Source: Bacteroidaceae bacterium
Lineage (GTDB): Bacteria > Bacteroidota > Bacteroidia > Bacteroidales > Bacteroidaceae
Direction: 5' to 3'
DNA: 10,545 nucleotides
NCBI GenBank assembly: GCA_017628775.1
Contig: JAGBYN010000096.1
Coordinates: forward strand, 1-10,545
The translations under genes were made by a program, and so were the position numbers. The notes beneath the pieces were generated by a model. It was given only the letters and a program-made list of their open reading frames with translations, made no database searches and was not told where the DNA came from. This document shows, in pieces, positions 7,301-10,545 of the stretch. Each line of letters begins with the position of its first letter. The first letter of the stretch is position 1.

Positions 7301-7466
7301 TGTGTTGACGGTTGAAACCCTTGTGGCACGCACCCTTTATATCTACACCCTCGATGGTCGTTGTGTGAAGCAACTCAATATTCAACCAGGTAAGCACACC
7401 ATCAACCTGCCCGAAGGCATTTACATCGTAGATGGCCAAAAGGTGATTGTTGCGTCTAAGGGTTAG
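4323..7466 (+). CDS. Secreted CotH-kinase-family protein with F5/8C-like, dockerin and cohesin-like domains and T9SS-type tail
   Basis: The ATG at 4323 gives a signal peptide (MNKRLF, then a hydrophobic stretch ending THIWA, 1-21) and 1047 residues; an in-frame TTG 51 bp upstream would bury it. Domains in order: an unassigned N-terminal region (about 33-195); an F5/8 type C (discoidin-like) module (about 200-348: MLDGDPYTFFHS, SHDGVTW); a CotH kinase-like domain (about 388-760: NIRGRGNSSW, KSPYRLKF, SWVLLAN, GPVWDFDWAFG); and a dockerin with two calcium loops (776-787 and 809-820, acidic or polar residues at 1, 3, 5, 9 and 12). A cohesin-like beta domain (about 846-975) and a T9SS type A-like tail (about 978-1047, ending GIYIVDGQKVIV) follow. 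Family members in spore formers and fungi phosphorylate surface proteins; activity here is inferred. Gln516 stands where I expect Glu in the usual Y.LTE motif. Likely surface-exposed; substrate unknown. Confidence 0.88.
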   Translation: MNKRLFLCVMACWAAVTHIWAAFSWQSNTAFAEERTDVFLYLKSGQLLVAPADLVNLDQNAEVILQLVTEDEQELLVTWADVDSVGATPPANMPTFTSFKFNNKYNDQIFVDVEATVSPDMVTATVGAIGKWLTPSFKLSDDQAKAWVDTVRQYSKQSRLPFDGDVTYVLGYDQWKRIKYRKVSDEVWSEPVYERVTEEITLTADQFATNAPSNYDEGLDKMLDGDPYTFFHSTWGSGAYEKLPSDSCPYIEVTLEEAIQHFSWGYSGRYDQDRIPTSFLLQVSHDGVTWVDVKTYTSEDGIPQSGRGQRYESPTVNLNEPYQNLRLTMLTATYKNYLCLSEFWMAKVISETTTAPELIAPAQYAYTLMPYGREVCAQVTWLTDTAEVPKVYINTDAGILPFDKETYLKAYIRIDGAGVFPNFEDSVNIRGRGNSSWAGQYGKSPYRLKFESSKKPFGLTKGKSWVLLANRQTGSMLSNATAMKIASMVQTAGANRIIPIELYINDEYRGSYNFTQQVGFSNNSIDLDDESNAVLLELDSYYDEDFRFRTDSYDLPVNVKDPDLLEDYADPYTQFQVIQDDFNRFCETLYSGSEDYANLVDVGMLAKFLLVNELVMNLELGHPKSTFLYKEDLTALHSRYIFGPVWDFDWAFGYETTRNYCTNDPTTDYFSNLVRGDGYYFFNDLRYNSEAVRRAYYQEWTNFMQKHCEELLDYVETYYQYAKLSFENNYLKWGDGYDYETVKNNTVNWLRERAQYIYDNLEAYDLDEPLAISSGDANLDGYITVADVVSILNNLLNLPNETFEFAQADLDNSGEITINDVVHAIALVLNQPETATSVLTRPLADATLKMSTFNAQLGEASHCPMTLKVESDDFVAMQFELTLPQDVSLEDVTLGEAFKNHQVVFNKVNDGVYRVALFSENGATIPAGTHQLEMALQTNQMLHEANRVISSSAALLTTNVGEDKRMASQSAKFNIMTTGIHDVQQVTAILGGDVLTVETLVARTLYIYTLDGRCVKQLNIQPGKHTINLPEGIYIVDGQKVIVASKG
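6645..6812 (+). other. Type I dockerin region within the CotH protein
   Basis: Two F-hand repeats are encoded. The first is GDANLDGYITVADV (775-788) with D776, N778, D780, T784 and D787. The second is ADLDNSGEITINDV (808-821) with D809, D811, S813, T817 and D820. Both calcium loops look complete, so the module should fold. Dockerins normally bind cohesins. Here a cohesin-like domain follows in the same protein and another begins the next gene's product. Confidence 0.85.
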
Positions 7467-7587
7467 AGTTGAGAGAGGAGAGTTGAGAGTTGAGAGTTTA
7501 GAGTTGAGAGATGAGAGATGAGAGGTAGGGGCTGATCCCCGTGTCAGCCCGTGGTGGATTCACGCACCAATCGCGTTAATCTGTGTC
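7467..7587 (+). repeat. Composite 3'-end intergenic repeat, copy C (downstream of the CotH gene)
   Basis: The 7-nt array begins inside the coding sequence: the TAG stop (7464-7466) is the start of the unit TAGAGTT. Units run in phase to 7519. The short-hairpin section of copies A and B is absent. The 7-bp hairpin (7529-7550) follows directly, then one shortened and diverged 42-bp-type unit (7551-7587), which breaks off at GTGTC where the 9-bp array starts. Confidence 0.8.
7529..7550 (+). repeat. 7-bp hairpin of copy C with compensatory change
   Basis: GGGCTGA (7529-7535) pairs with TCAGCCC (7544-7550). The loop TCCCCGTG is identical to copies A and B. Relative to GGGCCGA/TCGGCCC, both partners of the fifth pair changed (C-G to T-A), so the stem stays perfect. 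Confidence 0.75.
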
Positions 7588-7665
7588 TTCTATAGAATCT
7601 ATAGCATCTATAGCCCCTATAGCTTCTATAAATCTAGAATATCTAGATCCTCTAGAGCATATAGT
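7588..7665 (+). repeat. 9-bp tandem array of CTATAG / CTAGA palindromes
   Basis: CTATAG starts at 7590, 7599, 7608 and 7617, and CTATAA at 7626. After an 8-bp step, CTAGA starts at 7634, 7643 and 7652, and a decayed ATAG at 7661. The period is 9 bp apart from that single step. Most units are self-complementary; TTCTATAGAA (7588-7597) is a perfect palindrome, and ATCTAGA/TCTAGAT (7632-7648) is a perfect inverted repeat. The array lies between copy C and the leader of the next gene. Nothing shows whether it is regulatory or simply a decaying microsatellite. Confidence 0.8.
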
Positions 7666-7724
7666 TTCTCTATTTTCTCTCCCTCCGGTGAGATGCCCCC
7701 ATAACAAACCAAAAGTTTCTTTTT

Positions 7725-10545
7725 ATGATGAGAACTTTGATCAACAAAAAAATATTAACCTTAATTGGTCTCTTGTTTAATGTGTTCATAACGACATCGT
7801 TATGGGCCGAAGACCACGTAGGTGTAGTCGTTGGTACTACATCCAATGCCAATGAGTGGAAAATAGATGTTTCTTTGGAAAATCTGGAATCATCCAACTA
7901 CACCGCATTTCAAATGGATTTGGTGTTGCCCGATGGTGTTCGTGTTCAGGAAAATACCATTGAAGCATCATCCCGTTTGGCCCATCACACCCTCACCACA
8001 AAGTTGCAGGATGATGGCACGTTACGCCTTGCGGCTTATTCGCTCAACAACACTGCGATAACTGGCAATACCAGTTCTTTGGTGTCGTTACTTGTGACGC
8101 TCGACAACGCTACACAGAGCGGTACGTTCCTGGCGCGCCTAACGAATGTGCGCTTCTCTAAGCGTAATGGCGTTGAAACCACATTTCCCGATGCTTCGTG
8201 CGAATGGAACTACACGTATATTCCTACCTATACCCTCACTTATATGGTGGATGACGAAGTTTACGATTCGCAAACGTGGTATGCCGGCGAGACCATAGCG
8301 CCAATTGCTGCACCTGAGAAGGAGGGGCATACCTTTGTGGAGTGGGATAATCTCCCAGCAACGATGCCCGAACAGGATGTAGTGGCGAAAGCCCGCTACA
8401 AGGTTAATAAGTACCTGCTCACGTTCATGATTAATGATGAAACAATCGTTTCGGATTCCGTTGAGTATGGCGCGGCGATTACGGTGCCCGATGCTGCGGT
8501 GAAGGAGGGACACATCTTCAGTGGTTGGCAGAACGTGCCAGAAACGATGCCTGCTCAGGATGTTGTGGTGACTGGCTCATATATTTTAAATAAGTACTTG
8601 CTCACCTTTAAGATTGGTGATGAAATTCTCCGTGCTGACTCTGTGCTTTATGGAGCAACGGTTACGGCACCCGATGCAGCGGTGAAGGAAGGTCACACTT
8701 TCTCGGGTTGGCATAATGTACCTGAAACGATGCCAGCCCAGGATGTGGTTGTCACTGGCGATTATCTCGTGAATAAATACCTGCTGACCTTTAAAATCGG
8801 CGATGAAATCATTAGTTCCGACTCTGTGTTTTATGGAACAACGATTGTAGCACCCGATGCGCCCGTCAAGGAAGGACTTAAATTCAGTGGTTGGTACAAT
8901 CTTCCCACCACGATGCCAGCCCATGATGTAACCATCACGGGTAGTTATGCCGATAGGTTCTATCTGCTTACCTTCAAGATCGGTGATGAGGTTCTTGCAT
9001 CCGATTCTGTGGCCTATGGTGCTGAGATTATTGCACCTGTGGCACCAGGTTTGGAAGGACATACTTTTAACGGTTGGCAGAATGTACCCGCTACGATGCC
9101 TGCCCATGATTTGGTGATTACGGGCGCATACCATGTGAATAGGTACTTGCTGACGTTTAAGATTGGCGATGAAGTCTTCAGCAGCGATTCCGTGTCTTAT
9201 GGCGCAACAATCATTGTGCCCGAAGTGTCAGCAAAGGAAGGCCACACCTTCAGCGGTTGGCAGAACGTACCAGAAACGATGCCCGCTCAAGATGTTGTGG
9301 TGACTGGTGCGTACAGCGTGAATAAGTATTTAATTACGTTTAAGATTGGTGATGAAGTCATCAGCAGCGATTCCGTGTCTTATGGTGCGTCAATCACCGT
9401 GCCTGAGGTGACGGCTAAGGAAGGCCACACCTTTAGCGGTTGGCAAAACGTGCCCGCTACGATGCCTGCTCAGGATGTTGTGGTGACTGGTGCGTACAGC
9501 GTGAACAAGTATTTGATTACGTTCGTGATTGGCGATGAAGTCATCAGCAGCGACTCACTGACTTACGGTGCAACAATCACAGCACCCGAAGCAGCGGTTA
9601 AGGAAGGACACACCTTTAGCGGTTGGCAGGATGTGCCTGCCACAATGCCCGCTCAGGATGTGGTCGTTACGGGTGCGTACAGCGTTAATAAGTATTTGAT
9701 TACCTTCAAGATTGGCGATAGGGTTGTGGTTTCAGACTCTTTAAGCTATGGTTCTGAAATTGTACCGCCTACAGCTCCAGAAAGACTTGGAAGTACGTTC
9801 AATGGATGGACTAATTTACCCCAGACGATGCCCGATCATGACGTCATGGTCACAGGCAGTTATAGCGTCAACAAGTATTTGGTGACCTTTATGATTGGTG
9901 ATGAAATTGTCGCCACTGATTCTGTGCTTTATGGGGTTGCTTTGATGTTGCCCGAAGTGCCAGAAAAGGAAGGACACACGTTCAATGGTTGGGAAAACGT
10001 ACCGTCATCAATGCCTGCTCAGGATATCATCATTACGGGTCGTTATAGCGTCAATAAATACTTGCTTACGTTCGTGATTGGCGACGAAGTCATCAGCAGC
10101 GATTCTTTGGTTTATGGTGCAACGGTTGAGGCTCCCGAAGTGTCAACTAAGGAAGGTTATACGTTTAGCGGTTGGCAAAACGTGCCCGCTACGATGCCAG
10201 CCCAGGATGTTGTGGTGACAGGTGCGTACAGCGTGAATAAATATTTGATTACGTTCGTGATTGGCGACGACGTCATCAGCAGTGATTCCTTGGCTTATGG
10301 TGCGTCAATCATTGTTCCCGAAGCAAAGGATAAGGAAGGTTACACCTTCGGCGGTTGGCAAAACGTACCTGCCACGATGCCAGCCCAGGATGTAGTGGTG
10401 ACTGGTGCGTACAGCGTGAATAAATACTTGCTGACGTTTAAGATTGGCGACGAAGTCATTAGCAGCGATTCCTTGGCTTATGGTGCGTCAATCATTGCTC
10501 CCGAAGCAAAGGATAAGGAAGGTTATACGTTTAGCGGTTGGCAAA
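7725..10545 (+). CDS. Secreted InlB/Listeria-Bacteroides repeat protein with N-terminal cohesin-like domain (3' end outside window)
   Basis: An open frame of 940 complete codons runs to the window edge without a stop. It is the first ATG after an in-frame TGA at 7689; a second ATG follows immediately. A signal peptide (1-28, KK then a hydrophobic core, ending TTSLWA) is followed by a beta-rich domain (29-166) with the pattern YTAFQMDLVLPDGV and LRLAAYSL. I read this as cohesin-like, the same type as residues 846-975 of the upstream CotH protein. From residue 167 there are 12 complete 61-residue repeats and the start of a thirteenth, with core YLLTFKIGDEV, SSDS, YGA, KEGHTFSGW, VPATMPAQDVVVTG. 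These match the Listeria-Bacteroides (Flg_new/InlB B) family known in surface proteins and adhesins. No clear promoter precedes it. The missing C-terminus probably holds the export tail. Adhesion or scaffolding is a guess. Confidence 0.85.
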   Translation, partial: MMRTLINKKILTLIGLLFNVFITTSLWAEDHVGVVVGTTSNANEWKIDVSLENLESSNYTAFQMDLVLPDGVRVQENTIEASSRLAHHTLTTKLQDDGTLRLAAYSLNNTAITGNTSSLVSLLVTLDNATQSGTFLARLTNVRFSKRNGVETTFPDASCEWNYTYIPTYTLTYMVDDEVYDSQTWYAGETIAPIAAPEKEGHTFVEWDNLPATMPEQDVVAKARYKVNKYLLTFMINDETIVSDSVEYGAAITVPDAAVKEGHIFSGWQNVPETMPAQDVVVTGSYILNKYLLTFKIGDEILRADSVLYGATVTAPDAAVKEGHTFSGWHNVPETMPAQDVVVTGDYLVNKYLLTFKIGDEIISSDSVFYGTTIVAPDAPVKEGLKFSGWYNLPTTMPAHDVTITGSYADRFYLLTFKIGDEVLASDSVAYGAEIIAPVAPGLEGHTFNGWQNVPATMPAHDLVITGAYHVNRYLLTFKIGDEVFSSDSVSYGATIIVPEVSAKEGHTFSGWQNVPETMPAQDVVVTGAYSVNKYLITFKIGDEVISSDSVSYGASITVPEVTAKEGHTFSGWQNVPATMPAQDVVVTGAYSVNKYLITFVIGDEVISSDSLTYGATITAPEAAVKEGHTFSGWQDVPATMPAQDVVVTGAYSVNKYLITFKIGDRVVVSDSLSYGSEIVPPTAPERLGSTFNGWTNLPQTMPDHDVMVTGSYSVNKYLVTFMIGDEIVATDSVLYGVALMLPEVPEKEGHTFNGWENVPSSMPAQDIIITGRYSVNKYLLTFVIGDEVISSDSLVYGATVEAPEVSTKEGYTFSGWQNVPATMPAQDVVVTGAYSVNKYLITFVIGDDVISSDSLAYGASIIVPEAKDKEGYTFGGWQNVPATMPAQDVVVTGAYSVNKYLLTFKIGDEVISSDSLAYGASIIAPEAKDKEGYTFSGWQ
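8223..10545 (+). repeat. 183-bp tandem coding repeats (12 full, 1 partial)
   Basis: Repeats begin at 8223, 8406, 8589, 8772, 8955, 9138, 9321, 9504, 9687, 9870, 10053, 10236 and 10419, exactly 183 bp apart with no indel. The first is the most diverged (YTLTYMVDDEVY). Repeats 7, 8, 11, 12 and 13 are nearly the same at DNA level, while repeats 9 and 10 between them are diverged. Copy number could change by recombination, and short-read assembly could be wrong here. Confidence 0.92.

Noticed and set aside
7583..7780. A 65-codon frame with a repeated Ile-Ala-Ser pattern
   Set aside because: The pattern is only the 9-bp array read in frame, and the rest overlaps the start of the repeat-protein gene.
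8586..9134. A 182-codon minus-strand frame with internal repeats
   Set aside because: It is the complement of the 183-bp coding repeats; the sense frame has a signal peptide and a known repeat family.

Overview
The window looks like a chromosomal segment of a Bacteroidales bacterium, most likely a Prevotella-type organism. The evidence is promoter -7 boxes of the TAnnTTTG class, A-rich leaders without Shine-Dalgarno sequences, a CotH-family surface protein with a dockerin and a C-terminal tail of the type IX secretion (T9SS) type A kind, and a long protein built of Listeria-Bacteroides (InlB B-type) repeats. The genus is an inference; no rRNA or other marker is present.

Layout. Positions 1-230 hold a composite intergenic repeat (copy A) lying directly after the stop of prmA (231-1148, minus; ribosomal protein L11 methyltransferase). 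Upstream on the same strand is an rsmF-like RNA m5C methyltransferase (1250-2659, minus). Positions 2660-3021 are a divergent promoter region. thyA (3022-3816, plus) follows, then copy B of the repeat (3817-4110) and a hairpin-containing spacer to 4322. A 1047-residue secreted CotH-kinase/dockerin protein lies at 4323-7466. Copy C of the repeat (7467-7587) and a 9-bp palindromic array (7588-7665) come next. From 7725 to the end of the window runs the 5' part of a secreted protein: signal peptide, a cohesin-like domain, then 12 full 61-residue repeats and part of a thirteenth. It is open at the window edge.

How it fits together. The left half is housekeeping: two methyltransferases of the translation apparatus that may share a transcript, and dTMP synthesis. 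The right half is envelope or extracellular: two neighbouring secreted proteins that both carry cohesin-like domains, one with a full dockerin and a CotH kinase-like domain.

The most unusual feature is the composite repeat. All three copies begin at, or within a few bases of, a stop codon and have the same orientation as the gene they follow. Each has a 7-nt GAGAGTT-type array and then a 7-bp hairpin, with two shorter hairpins between them in copies A and B, followed by tandem 42-bp units. Stem sequences change between copies while pairing is kept, including a compensatory C-G to T-A change. No copy lies between rsmF and prmA, so the element may mark ends of transcription units. A function in termination or 3'-UTR processing is inference.
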